Shown: positions 1-10,996 of the stretch, one piece after another
Numbering within the stretch: position 1 is the stretch's first letter
Layout of the letters: every line of letters begins with the position of its first letter
Source of the DNA: Fallopia convolvulus
Lineage: Eukaryota; Streptophyta; Magnoliopsida; Caryophyllales; Polygonaceae
Assembly (NCBI GenBank): GCA_964016875.1
Contig: OZ024730.1
Span: forward strand, 36,747,795-36,811,794
Direction: 5' to 3'
DNA: 64,000 bases
Made by a program: the position numbers and the translations under genes
The notes under the pieces: generated by a model
Told to the model about the DNA's origin: nothing
What the model saw: only the letters and a program-made list of their open reading frames with translations
Databases searched by the model: none

Positions 1-1308
1 ATATCAGTTCACTTTAGTATAATCTCACTCATCTTTCGCATTAATAATTGTTCAATCACAACTCGTCAATTCCCATTCAACAACATCATTTATCTAACAA
101 ACATGGCATCCTCTAGCCTCACACGAGGTAGTGGACGGCGACCTCCTCTTTTTTGCCGACCACTCACACCCTCATCATTCATCTTCTTACCCCTAGTCAA
201 GCCCCCACAAGAGCACTCACCAAAATATTTGATTTTAATTTTGAAGGGGCCCTCCTTGACATACAATTAAGTCAGGGATGTCTCCGCCTTTTTTGTCTTG
301 TTAGGTTTTATTCCGTTATTGTAGGATTGGTTTTGGGAACTAATCTCAATTGCCTCTTTGAACAGTTTGGATTACTTGTGTTAATGTGTGCAAAGTTGGT
401 TTTAAATGGGTTTTATCGTCTAAAATTTTTCAAACTTTTTCTCTGTGTTGTTACTATTTCAGACACGGCCATGTGCAAAGCTTTTGGGGAGGAAGTTTTG
501 TCTATGTATGGTCCGTGTGAAGGGGAAACGGTGCCCCTTCAAAAGAAAATGATATCTGTGTTTTTGATAAGTTCTCTAGTGGAGGCTTAACCAGGGTTAG
601 AAACGATGGTTTGATGTTAGGAGTGAGAGGGCATGTCTCCGCACTCGGCGCAAGGGTGTGAGCATGATGGGTCGGAATATGACGGAGGAGGAAGGGTTGC
701 ATTTCTATGTTAATGTATGAATATGAATGTGTGATGTGTAAGGTATATGTGAGTGAGTGATTGACTAAACTAGGTTTTTATACTTCAGAGTTATGTGTTT
801 GATTGTGGAATTGGTTGCTAACTTTAGAATTGTTGCAAAACGTCTTACAATTTTCTTATATTATCTAACTTTGTAGATTAGTAGTTGACCCTTCAGGGAT
901 TTATTTTTCCAATTCTAGATATGAATCAGGGAACCGTGTAGGAGCATAGGTCGGATGGTGGAGCGGATCGTTGATGCACGTGTCATTAGTTCTGGGCTTT
1001 TGGGGTGCATTCATGTTATTCCTTGAATATTAGTTTCTTTTGAGTTGTCTTATCGTTAGTTTACATGGCATGTTACTAGAATGGTATGAATTTGTGGAAC
1101 AGTTTATTTGTAGGTTACTTATATTAACTTGGGCGTGAACACATATTTTGGTACTTTCAATTTCATTAACTTAAAAGGTTGGATGATTTATTGGTTTTCT
1201 CGTCGTTCCCATGTTACAAGATACGAATGCATTCATGTCAAGCTAACTTGAGTAATACCCGGAAAGGTCTTCCACCAAGTAGCGCCCTATTAAAGATGGG
1301 GTGTTACA
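1..1308 (+). mobile_element. Ty3/gypsy LTR remnant (3' portion), cut by the window edge
   Basis: The segment ends in GGGTGTTACA at 1,308, the usual terminus of gypsy LTRs of the TGTAACACCC type. About 870-1,308 is recognisably the reverse complement of the LTR that starts at 55,890: both share a block around a CACGTGTCATTAG motif, a TGGTGGAGCGGAT block and the tail near a CCACCAAGTAG/CCACCTAGTAG motif. No primer-binding site follows 1,308, so this is a solo or broken LTR. The upstream 870 bases have no convincing gene; the 145-codon open frame at 153-590 has no recognisable domain. The LTR start is not defined. Confidence 0.6.
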
Positions 1309-1460
1309 ATTGCATAATCAATGATTTAAAAATATTAATTAGAATCGTAATTTTCTTCTTATTATTATATAAATTTGAAAATTTAAGATTAAATCTACGA
1401 ATTAAACAAATTGTCTCCAATTCATTGGTACGTTACTCTCACATTATCAAGTAATTTAAT

Positions 1461-1546
1461 AAACCTCTATAAACATATGAACATATAAACATATAAACAT
1501 ATAAACATATAAACATATAAACATGAACATATAAACATATAATTGA
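1461..1546. repeat. 9-bp minisatellite (ACATATAAA-type)
   Basis: A 9-base unit, close to ACATATAAA, repeats about nine times with small changes. The open frame across it is a by-product of the repeat. Confidence 0.85.
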
Positions 1547-1737
1547 ATTAACTTGATAAATTGATGCACTTTTATTACGAATAATTATGATTTCAAGTCT
1601 TCTAAGAAGAATTTTTTTAATGATATATATATATAGAAGAAGAGTCACGTGCGAATGGTCGCCTAGGTGGGAAATAAGAATAAATCTCGATCGTTCATTC
1701 CAAAAAATCAACGTCCCTGATTAAACATTCATTAAAA

Positions 1738-1860
1738 AAATAAAATACGGTACGGGCGAATTTTTCCCGTATTATTCGCGTATTTTTCAATAAAATACGA
1801 CACGAACGAATTTTTCCCGAATTATTCACGAATTTTTCGAAAAATACGTTTTTATGAGAC
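1738..1860. repeat. Tandem duplication of an approx. 50-bp unit rich in AATTTTTCCCG
   Basis: Two adjacent diverged copies begin AAAATACG and contain CGAATTTTTCCCG followed by ATTATTC and a TATTTTTC-like end. No coding signal is seen. Confidence 0.7.
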
Positions 1861-1999
1861 GTGCCCAGTTTGTTCATCAGAAATAGCGATTTGTTCATCA
1901 ATATTCACCAATTGTTCATCAATACTAACTAATTGTGCATTGAGTTTTTTATGTTGTTTTTTATGTAGTTTTTTATGCACATATAATTAGTTTTGATAT

Positions 2000-2212
2000 A
2001 TCCATATTTGTTCATTGATATACTCGTATTTATTCATTGATATACCCCTATTTGTTCATTGATATACCCATGGTATACCATTATTTGTTCATTAGTATAC
2101 TTCTTTTTTGTTCATTGGTATACCATTATTTGTTCATTGATATACCCTATTTGTTCATGGATATACCCTATTTGTTCATTGATATACCCTATTTGTTCAT
2201 TGGTATACCTAA

Positions 2213-2243
<31 letters not shown>
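2000..2243. repeat. 20-bp minisatellite (TTTGTTCATTGATATACCC-like) followed by a TA microsatellite
   Basis: Roughly ten imperfect copies of a unit near CCTATTTGTTCATTGATATA run to about 2,212, followed by alternating TA at about 2,217-2,243. Two overlapping frames read through it only because the unit happens to lack stops. From 1,309 to 2,390 I see no gene. Confidence 0.85.
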
Positions 2244-2390
2244 CTTTATGTTTTTAATTTTCATCATATTTAAAATAAATAATATCTTATCTTATTAACC
2301 AATCTCATTTGATGACACTTTTTTCACATGAGATCGAGTTAGCAATACTAACATCAGCGGGGTCAAAAATCTAGAGGTAGAGGAGAAATT

Positions 2391-3100
2391 GATGTGATTC
2401 CATCTACCGAGTCATGGCCCCATGATTTGAGTGAAGATTACAGCCCTAAAGACAAGTCCAATTTGCACGACAAGGGAGAGTCTTCATTTGGACACATATC
2501 CAAGGCCGGTGTCCGAGGCGCTAAGGAGCCGAGTCAAGGCACGACGCTCTATTATTGGCGCATCACTCGAGAACATGCTAGGGCAATGCTTGAAAAGATC
2601 AAGGAGGAGCTCATGGATCATAAGTTTCCAAAGGTTTACAAAGAAGAAGGTTGGAGTCTCCTTTTGACTCGTGTTCCGACAAGTGACTTTTTTTACGGTT
2701 AAGGACACTTTATAAGTTTTCGGGATTTCGGGTTAATTTTTGTAATTTCCTTAAGTGAAGGGGCTAACTTTGTGAGGTTGCTTTCTAGGTTATATGGTCG
2801 GCCCCCTCACCCTTTGTTGGAAGAGATTGGACGAAAAATACTCTCTTGTTGGTTACTTTCCCTTGCAATTTCAATTCAAGTTCTTGTTCTTGTATTTCGT
2901 TCGTTCAATTCTCGTTGTTCAAGTTGTTGGTGAGTAATATCCGATAATTTGGGCATCTTAGTTTGTTTGAGAGCTTGGTGAGTCATATCCAAGTTGTCAA
3001 GCATCCATATCCCCTTGTTCTCCCCATTTCAATCCATCATCCATCTTGGTGGTTTCTGCACCCCCTCAGTAAAATCGACATAACCTCTCGAATTGGAATC
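2391..3100 (+). mobile_element. Gypsy-like retroelement fragment (polyprotein tail plus LTR-like sequence)
   Basis: The frame at 2,394-2,702 encodes about 102 residues. Its core, YYWRITREHARAMLEKIKEE, resembles the 'TRARAK' segment seen near polyprotein ends in some plant gypsy elements. About 2,700-3,060 reads like the R-U5 part of a plant gypsy LTR: alternating T-rich and ordinary sequence, a GGCCCCCTCACCC block, then repeated 'caagttcttgttctt'. No intact protease, reverse transcriptase or integrase is present. The assignment rests on style and one short motif and is tentative. Confidence 0.4.
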
Positions 3101-4089
3101 ACTCAATTCCGAGTTCGGACGAGGAATATCCAGCCAGTTGAAGACGGATCAGTTGCGTGGTGTTTGTTGTCGGAATTCCTTGGATTCTCGTGGCGATCTC
3201 TTTGCACCATCATTCCCTCCATCGATCCGGCCATCAGAAATTCCTTAGTGAACACAAGAGAGGTGAAATTAATGAGGGCGTAAAGAAGGTTCGAGAGGAG
3301 AGTTTGGGCAAAGAAGAGGAAGAGCGCAAAGGTGGCGAGAGGGTTAAAAAAAGAAAAGAAAGAAAAGAAAAGGGAACTTATCAAGTTACTTCTGGAATCC
3401 ATAAAAATCTATGAGCATGTTACTGCAGAGAAGTTTAGCTTTTCCTTGGTTATGATAAATATCCCGAGGACGAAGTTCCAAAGTGAGCCAAAAGGGAACT
3501 ACGACGAAGAAAATTGTTAAGAAGGTTGGTGAAAATGTTCATGCCCAAATGTTAAGTGAGCTTCAACGGATTTCCTCTCAGCTGAGTATCACTGTTGGGT
3601 ACTTGGCTAAGAACTGATCCTAATCCCTAGGAACCATGAGTGGAACCCCTCTTGTTACCCTACTAGCCCCCTCTCAAAAATGTTTCAAAGTCTTTTGGAT
3701 TATGGTTGTTTAATGTGTTTTAGTCTCCTTTGCTGAAGTTGCTCCATGAAACAATATGATGATGTGATAATTCTCTTTTGCATATGAATGGTATTAATTT
3801 CGATTAAACTTGGTGCATCGCTCTGTGTTTTCTTTGTTTGATCTAACCTTTTGATGATGCAAAAAGGGAGAAGTTAGGAAAAATGCAGAGATGTGTTCTA
3901 TCCAAGAAAATGCAGATGGAACTTTGGCTAAGGGGGAATATGGTGGTACACTTGGTGGGTAGGAAAAACGGTGGTTTCATTAAGGGGGAACATGTTAAAA
4001 ATTGATCTCAATTCTTTATGTGTCTTATATTGATAGGTTTCTAGATATGCATTTTTGCATAAGTTTGTCATCATTAAAAAGGGGGAAAT
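3101..4089 (+). mobile_element. 3' internal end of a SIRE-type Ty1/copia element, with polypurine tract
   Basis: Just before the LTR at 4,090 lies AAAAAGGGGGAAAT, a polypurine tract preceded by TTTGTCATCATT. This combination is typical of the 3' end of SIRE/Maximus copia elements. A second AAAAAGGGAGAAG tract is at about 3,860, also usual in the long non-coding tail of these elements. The frames at 3,157-3,520 are lysine/glutamate-rich, low complexity, and not recognisable as pol. Confidence 0.6.
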
Positions 4090-5044
4090 TGTTGGAATAT
4101 TTGTTGTTCCATGGTTTCTCATAGTTTTGATGATAACAAATTTGAATGATTAATGTGTTGTTTCACTAGTATCTCAGGAAATAAAAGAACATATCATCAG
4201 AGTGAAGGAACTTTGTGAGGGAATGACGTCGTGAGGGAACGATAAAGGGAACGATTGACGGTCTGGACATCGTCAACGGGAAGCTACATAGCTTTCTATA
4301 TTTGGCAAGTTTCCATATCTTGAGCAAACGACCTCGACGGTGATTTGATAGCTAAGATTGAGTTGTTTAAGAGAAGATAAGAAAGAATCTTGAAGATTTG
4401 TTGAAGCAAAAAGATTAGATATCGAGATCTTTCGTTTTTGGATATAATCAGAGTGATTGAAGATATGGTTGATTGAGTTTCTGATTTTATGGAGATTTTG
4501 GGATGGAAAATTTTTTATTTCGTGGAAAGGAAATAATAGAGATCAGATCCCACGAGGCTCTATATATAAGGATGTGACTTTTAGGTTAAAAGTGTGGTTT
4601 TCGAGTGCTTGAAGACGACGAACAAGAGAGAAGTGAGAACTTGAAGTTGTTCAAGTCGTTGTGGTGTTTTTCGGTGAAGAGTTCACGTGAGAGAGTTTAG
4701 TTACTCAGGTTGGTATACGTAGTTCATCTATTGTTTAGGTTTACGTTTAGGGTTTTAGAAGTCTAGTTGGTTGAACTTAGGTTGGTGCCTAGTTACCAAG
4801 GAAATTGACTTGCTTAGTTACTAGGGAAATTGGCTTGCCTTGTAATCTTTGAAACCTAATATATAAGCGAACTATTCAAATCCTCTAAGAAGGAGTCTCA
4901 CAGGTAGTGGTTTTTCTTTCTACGTCTTGTTGGTCGGGAAGAAAGTTTTCTCTCTAAATACCTTGTTCCAGTTTACTATTATTTCCGCTGCCCAGGGAAC
5001 ATAGCTAGTTCCCTACTATGTTACTAACGCTTCACGATCCAACA
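4090..5044 (+). mobile_element. Copia LTR 1 (plus orientation)
   Basis: This 955-bp LTR begins TGTTGGAATA and ends CGATCCAACA, giving the inverted TGTTGG/CCAACA termini of copia LTRs. It has a polypurine tract on its left and a primer-binding site two bases to its right, so it is placed as both a 3' LTR for the left sequence and a 5' LTR for the right. The same family recurs in reverse at 5,414-6,944 and 5,861-6,775. Confidence 0.85.
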
Positions 5045-5046
5045 AT

Positions 5047-5058
5047 TGGTATCAGAGC
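5047..5058 (+). other. Primer-binding site for initiator tRNA-Met (copia)
   Basis: TGGTATCAGAGC, complementary to the 3' end of plant initiator tRNA-Met, lies two bases after the LTR end. A gag start codon follows at 5,098. Confidence 0.9.
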
Positions 5059-5097
5059 ATGTTTGCTCTAGATTGTGTGTTAGTGTAGGAATACAAG

Positions 5098-5225
5098 ATG
5101 AGTACCAACAACACTCACAATGTCAAGATTGGAAACAATAAGCCTCCATTACTTGTTGTTGGGAAGTATGATCACTAGAAGATCCTTTTCGAAACATGGC
5201 TCAAGAGCAATGACTACCAGTTATC
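5098..5225 (+). pseudogene. Copia gag N-terminal fragment, plus copy
   Basis: The ATG opens a short reading frame whose NKPPLLVVGKYDH segment matches the usual start of copia gag (NKPPxLxVGxYDxW). The conserved Trp codon after YDH is a TAG stop here. After about 40 codons the sequence turns back on itself and the complementary copy begins, so no functional product is possible. Confidence 0.7.
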
Positions 5226-5413
5226 ATACTCCCCAGCAACAAGCATCCATTGCTCTTGAGCCATGTTTCGAAAAGGATCTTCCAGTGATCATACTCCCTA
5301 GCAACAAGCAATGGAGACTTGTTGTTTCCAATCCCGATGTTATGAGTGGTTGGAGCTCATCCTGTATTCCTGTACTAACACACAATCTAGAGCAAACCTG
5401 CTCTGATACCAAT
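5226..5413 (-). pseudogene. Copia gag fragment and primer-binding site, inverted copy
   Basis: Read on the minus strand this repeats the plus-strand gag start: GGAAACAACAAG, then GGGAGTATGATCACTGG, where the Trp codon is intact, then a GATCCTTTTCGAAACATGG block. A further partial repeat of the GCTTGTTGCTGGGGAGTATG segment sits at the fold. The primer site in reverse (GCTCTGATACCA) lies at about 5,400-5,411, immediately inside LTR 2. Confidence 0.7.
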
Positions 5414-6944
5414 TGTTGGATCGTGAAGCGTTAGTAACAATGTAGGGAATTAGTAATGTTCCCTGGGCAGCGAAAACAATAGTAAACGGGAACAAGGTAT
5501 TTACAGAGTAAACTTTCTGCCCGACCAACAAATCATAGAAAGAAAAACCTCTACCGATGAGACTCTTTCTCAGAGGATTTCAATAGCACAATTATATATT
5601 AGGTTTCAACGATTACATGGCAAGTCAATCTCCCTAGTAACTAGGCACCAAGCTAAGTTCAACTAACTAGACTTCTATAGTCCTAAACGTAAACCTAAAT
5701 AATCGATGAACTATCAACCTGAGTAATTAAATTGTCTCACGCGAAATCTTCACTGAAAAACACCACAATGACTTGAACAATGTCAAGTTCTCACTTCTCT
5801 CTTATTCTTCGTCTTCAACCACTCGAAAACCACATTTTAACCTAAAAGTCACATCCTTATTGTTGGATCGTGATGCGTTAGTAACAATACAGGGAACTAG
5901 TAAGGTTCCCTGGGCAGCGGAAATAAACAGTAAGAACACAGAATTTATAGAGGAAACCTTCTGTCCGACCAACCAGTCGTAGAAAAAAAAACCTCTACCC
6001 CTGAGACTCCTTCTCAAAGGATTTTCAATAGAATACTTTTATTAAGTTTCAACGATTACAAGGCAAGTCTAGTAACTAAGGCTCCTACCTAAGTTCCCTT
6101 GGTAACTACGGCTCCGACCGAAGTTCAACCAACTAGACTTCTACAACCCTAAGCGTAAACCTAAATCGAAAGTAAACTACTGACTTACTTGTGGATTCTT
6201 CACCGAAAAAGCCACACACTCATACACTTGAAAAGCTCTCTTCTCAAGTTCTTCGTCTTCAACCACTCGAAAACCACACCTTTAACCCTAGCTAACCCTA
6301 GCTATTTATAAGATAAGTCAAGTCTGATCTCACACGTAATTCTTGCCTAATTACGCTGATATTCCACTAAACAAATCCCACACAATAAGGAAAAAGATTG
6401 TTTGTGATTTCGGATCCTCAACCATGTCGATTCTTCCCAAAACCGAATGATCTCGGATTTCCCAAGATAAGATCGTGTGAAGATTGATCTTATTCTCTCT
6501 TTTATCTCCTTAAGCAACCGCCTACAACTGTAGAATCATCGTAGAAGATCGCTCGCAGAAGATAAGGTAACTTGCCATTTATAGAAAGCCGCGTTCCTTC
6601 TCAGACGCACTTCCTAAATTTGTCACTCGTTCCCTCCATCGTTCCTCACGATGTTCCTTCACTCGTGACCATGTACCTGTTTTCCTAAAACACTTACATG
6701 TAAAAGCAAGTTATATTAACTAAGTTTGTTATCATCAAAACTAAGAGAAACCATGGAACAACCATTGTTCCAACACTTATGTATAGAGCCTCGTGGGATA
6801 CGATCTCTATTATTTCCTTGCCATGAAATAAAAGATTTTCCATCCCAAAATCTCCACAAAATTATAAACGCAATCAACCATATCTCCAATCACTCAAATT
6901 ATATCCAAACTAAGAGCAACCATGAACCAACGAATGTTCCAACA
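5414..6944 (-). mobile_element. Copia LTR 2 (minus orientation), split by a solo LTR
   Basis: On the minus strand the LTR runs from TGTTGGAACA (6,944) to CGATCCAACA (5,414). Its own sequence is 5,414-5,860 plus 6,781-6,944, about 611 bp, because about 330 bp present in LTR 1 near its start is missing. The break is filled by the solo LTR at 5,861-6,775. The sequence resumes exactly (TATATAGAGCCTCGTGGGAT) on the far side, in register with LTR 1. Confidence 0.85.
5861..6775 (-). mobile_element. Solo copia LTR nested in LTR 2, 5-bp target duplication
   Basis: A 915-bp LTR of a related subfamily is bounded by TGTTGGATCG and TGTTCCAACA. It is flanked on both sides by CTTAT (5,856-5,860 and 6,776-6,780). 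It has no internal region, so it is a solo LTR left by LTR-LTR recombination after a complete insertion. Confidence 0.92.
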
Positions 6945-7625
6945 ATCTCTCACTCTCTCCTTTCATATTCTAATAATTATTTTAACCAATTGAGATAACA
7001 TGGCTAACATGAGCCTAATTGCATGCAGCTTAAGAACTTTTAACAAATTCTTATCACGTGTTTATCACGTGCTTATAGACTTTTATCAACATGAATTCCT
7101 GATATTAAATGCTTCCTTCCCAAAAGAACCTTGTTCTTAAGGTTTAAAAGAAGGAAATTTGTGAAACAAATCATACCATGTTGCTTTTTCAATCAGTTAA
7201 TTGGTCCACTTGACCATGACTTCAGTTGCAGCTTTACCCCGCAGATTCACCATCTTCCTTTCCAAAATCAACTCAAAATCTTCAACAAAAATATCAGGTA
7301 TTATAGATAGAAGCTCTTTGGAAATAAGAGATGATCTAACATGTTTCTTTAATTGAGAAACGTGCAAAATTGGATGATTCCTATATTATGCTTGTAATTC
7401 CAATTTATAAGCTACTTTTCCACACTTTTCTAACACCTTGTATGGGCTAAAATATTTTGGAGGTAATGTTTTATTACCTTTTAGTGCTACACTCTACTAC
7501 TTGTATGGTTGAAGTTTGACATAAACTAGATCACCAATGTTAAAATGTCTATCACTTCTATTATGACTTGAATTCTGCATTGAGCTTTAATGGGATGAAA
7601 CTTTAAATTTTCAATTATATTTTCC

Positions 7626-8565
7626 CTATATTTTAAATTTTCTTGCCACCATATCCACATGTGATTCCCTTAGAAAATTAGGTAAATACATAGGAGGTGG
7701 TTGTCCATAAACTACCTCACAAGGAGTGAGTTGAGTTATTGTATGAAAAGTAGTATTGTAACACCACTCAGCTAGTGGTGTACATTCAACCCAAAGATTG
7801 GGCCTATCACTACACATACACCTAAGAAATGTTTCCAAACATATATTCATCACTTTAGTCCGACCATTAGTTTATGGATGATAGCCAATTGATAAATTCA
7901 AAGAAAGTCCATTCATTGTAAACAATTATTGCCAAAACGCATTGAAAATTACATCATTATTACTTTTAATTGACTTAGGGACTCCATCTAGCTTGAAAAC
8001 ATTATCCAAAGAACACTAAGCTACTAATGTAGCTAAATAATGATGAGAAAGTGACATAGAATGAGCTACGTACCTTACTCATTCTATCCACAACTATAAA
8101 TATAAACAAACTTTCTCAACAAATAGAGGAAAGTCATCAATAAAATCCATTGAGGTATCAGTCCATACATGATCTCGTATAGGCAATGGTTAAAGCAAAC
8201 CTAGACAAGCAATTGTGTCATACTTGATTCTTTAGCAGACCACACAACTCCTAATAAACCTTTGAATGTCTTTTGCCATCCCATATCACAGTTCCTTAAC
8301 TTGTTTAATGGTTACATCTCTACCTGAATGACCACTGATCCTAAAACAATGCAACCATTGTAATAATTTATATCTCAAATCCACAGTCTCCAATCACTAA
8401 TTTCCCCTTCCTTCTCAAATAATCATGAAGCCATTTATAATGCCTTTTAGCTATTGGATTGATCGTTAAATCATTAATGATTTGCTTTAAGTTATCATCT
8501 GTTTGATAGCAAGATTGAACATCGTTGACAAAATCAAACTCTAAGGTAAATATAGCCATGATCAA
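7626..8565 (-). pseudogene. Gypsy integrase relic
   Basis: Two open pieces remain. The frame at 8,368-8,565 includes LKQIINDLTINP and RRKGKLVIG, the stretch before the integrase zinc finger. The frame at 7,626-7,853 reads LEWCYNTTFHTITQLTPCEVVYGQPPP-like sequence with PLAEWCYNTTFH, matching the integrase-core tail 'LPxAEWWYNTxYHxSxxxTPFExxYGxxPP'. The sequence between is broken by stops. Confidence 0.8.
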
Positions 8566-8924
8566 AGCATATCTAAATCCTCCATTCTTGACACGGCATC
8601 AACTACCAAATTCTAATTATCTTGCTTGTACTAAATCTCATAATCAAATTCAGGTAGTTTGGGTAGCCACTATTGTTGGATAAGTGTATAAAGTCTCTGC
8701 TCTAGAAGAGACTTGAGACTTTTTTACTTTGTCTTAATAGTTAATGAAGTGGAACAGTTAATAATTATTGTCTCCGTTTTGTAACAACAAACACCTAATA
8801 ACTCCTTTTCATAAATTGACAAATGTAATTGCCTACCCTTGATATGCATATTTATATAAGTCAATGGATGTTCATCTTGCATCAACACTACACTGATACC
8901 ATACTATCCCTCATTTATTGAAAC

Positions 8925-9265
8925 ACTATTGTCAACACCTAAATATGATCTTCCAATGTAGAGTTATAAACTAATATATCATAAAAGAACATCAACATAA
9001 ATCTCCTAAAAAATCTCTAAAAACCAAATTCATTAGATATTCAAAATAGTAGAAATATTAGTTAAGTGAAATGTAATTACCAAATACAGTTTTTTGTACA
9101 TCTTCATGCCTCATTCTGACTTGATGATATCCATCCTTGAAATCCATGTTTGAATAGACTCGTTATCCTCCTAATTCATCCATCCATTATGTCTTCAATT
9201 AGAGGAATAGGAAAATTTCCATTTATTGTTGTAGTATTTAACCCCCTATAATCCACAAATAATCC
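8925..9265 (-). pseudogene. Gypsy reverse transcriptase relic
   Basis: Minus-strand translation around 9,090-9,255 gives DYRGLNTTTINGNFPIPLIE, then a DELGG-like segment and a SNMDFKDGYHQVRM-like segment. These correspond to RT blocks 'DYRxLN...PLPxID' and 'SKLDLRSGYHQIR'. About 8,940-9,000 gives ILVYNSTLEDHI, the end of the 'YVDDILxYSxTLEEH' block, but the paired catalytic aspartates are gone. Stops and frameshifts interrupt it. Confidence 0.75.
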
Positions 9266-9936
9266 ATACATGTTCCATCTTTCTTTTTAGCCAACACTAT
9301 AAGAGATGCATATGAACTTGATTTGGCTTGTATGATCCCTGACTATAACATTTCTTTTACAATTTTATCAATCTCATTTATACATCTATAAGGTATTTAC
9401 TTAACTAGATTAGATCCCTTCATTAAAGGAATTTTGTTATCATGCCCCTTCCTAAATGGAGGAAATTACTTCGGTTCAAGAAACACAACATCAAACTCAT
9501 CCAACAGTAGATCAATACTTGCAATTAGTAGTTGTTGTTGTGTATTACCTTCTATTGCATACATCAATATAAAATCTCTAACTTATGTTACACATATCAT
9601 TGTTAGTTGTGCATTTTTTATTGGTTTTATTGAATTATTTAGCCTTCAGTTCTCATACTAAACTTGGATTAATCCCATGCAAGACTAATTTCTCATAGAC
9701 CACTTTAAATTCCACCGTGAATTTTTTTAAGTCCCATATTACTAGTTCCACTATCTATAGCCACTAAATTCATAAGACCATGTCACAACACCCAAGGGAA
9801 TTAAAATAGACACATTTTAGAATTTCCATTTGAATTCTTCTACCTTAGCAGTCACATTTAAAGTATTTCCATCCACTGCTGCTATCTTTGTTAGCTCAGT
9901 TGGACTTAACTTCTCAACTTTTCTAACATATATTTA

Positions 9937-10119
9937 TCAATAAAATTGTGAGTGCTCCCTTAATCTATCAAGATAAACAATTTTCTCCCCATACACTCCC
10001 TTAACACTCATAGTTCTATGATTTGAGACACTAACTACAACATTCACAGGAATCTCTACTTTATCTTCATCAACTTCCAACATTTCTTCATCCTTAACTT
10101 CTCCTTTTTCTTTATCCAT
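9937..10119 (-). pseudogene. Gypsy gag/protease junction relic
   Basis: The 60-residue frame is acidic at first (KEKGEVKDEEMLEVDEDKVE) and continues with VSNHRTMSVKGVYGEKIVYL. This resembles the region before the retropepsin site of gypsy elements, where the family reads roughly 'RTIRVxGxxGxKxLxILIDSGSTHNF'. Here the DSG catalytic triplet is replaced (DRLREHSQF), so the protease is dead. Confidence 0.6.
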
Positions 10120-10996
10120 TTATAAATTATACAACTGACCTTTTTTATTCTTCAAATAATACAAAGGTTTATACGGCTCAATTCATCATAAAAATAGCAT
10201 AGCTCCTTGGATCTTCTTTTATTCATTTTCTCTTTAGTAAAAAAATTCTCAGTAGCCCCACTCCCTTAGGTTATATTCCGCACATCAAGATTCTTAATCA
10301 AAAATGATGTGATATGTATATCATTCATGTCTTTCTTGAAAGACATTATTGACTTATTATGCATATTGCCAAAATAACTTCTTAAATTAGATGGACTCCA
10401 TATACCATGAAAGATCTTTGGATGATCGGACTTATATAACTTGGCCAATGTCAAACATTGTCAAATTGATCGGAGGTTGAAACATCCTCAAATGCATTTG
10501 AGTACTAGACCTTATTCATGCCAAATATGCACTTACCAAATACTCTTTAGACAAATTTACCCTTATTCGAATCAAATCAAATTCATTGTGATACACCATG
10601 ATTGATTACCTAGGTCGCGACTCTAATACCAATTGTTACAAATTAATTTGTAACTTCAATCAAATAGTAAACTTCTTTAAGAAAGTAGAATGAATTTTAT
10701 AAAAGGAATTAATTTTAATATGCACAACAACTCCAAACCTCAAAATGTGGATCCCTAATGTTCAAGAATAGGGATTGAGTTGTTTGTATTAATTCATTAA
10801 AGAGAAAATTGATAGATGAATTAAAATATAGAATGTTGAATGATCTTTCGTACTCTAGCTCCTTTTAGCTCCTAGTAACAATTTCTAACCGACTGAGTTG
10901 ATGTAGCTAACATGAGCCTAATCACGTGCAACCTAACAATTTTTAACAGATTCTCATCACATGTTTATCATGTAAGTACATACTTTTTTATCACTA

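Larger units (their letters stand above)
6945..10996 (-). mobile_element. Decayed Ty3/gypsy element, minus strand
   Basis: The right LTR (5' LTR in element orientation) is about 10,634-10,996 and starts TGTTACAAAT on the plus strand. The left LTR survives only as about 6,945-7,091; both share CTAACATGAGCCTAAT and a TTATCA-rich tail. The primer-binding site is degenerate (TGGTATTAGAG on minus, 10,621-10,631). Reading right to left, the interior holds protease-like, reverse transcriptase and integrase relics, the normal gypsy order. The left LTR is cut exactly where copia LTR 2 ends (6,944/6,945). The missing LTR half was not found to the left of the copia cluster. Confidence 0.8.

Noticed and set aside
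153..590. 145-codon plus-strand open frame
   Set aside because: No domain, no ATG context or homologous copy supporting coding; it lies in LTR-type sequence.
2000..2215. Possible CRISPR-like array
   Set aside because: Units are contiguous and degenerate without unique spacers, in a plant genome; it is a minisatellite.
2037..2298. Two overlapping frames of YLFIDIP-type repeats
   Set aside because: They are translations of the 20-bp minisatellite in two frames.
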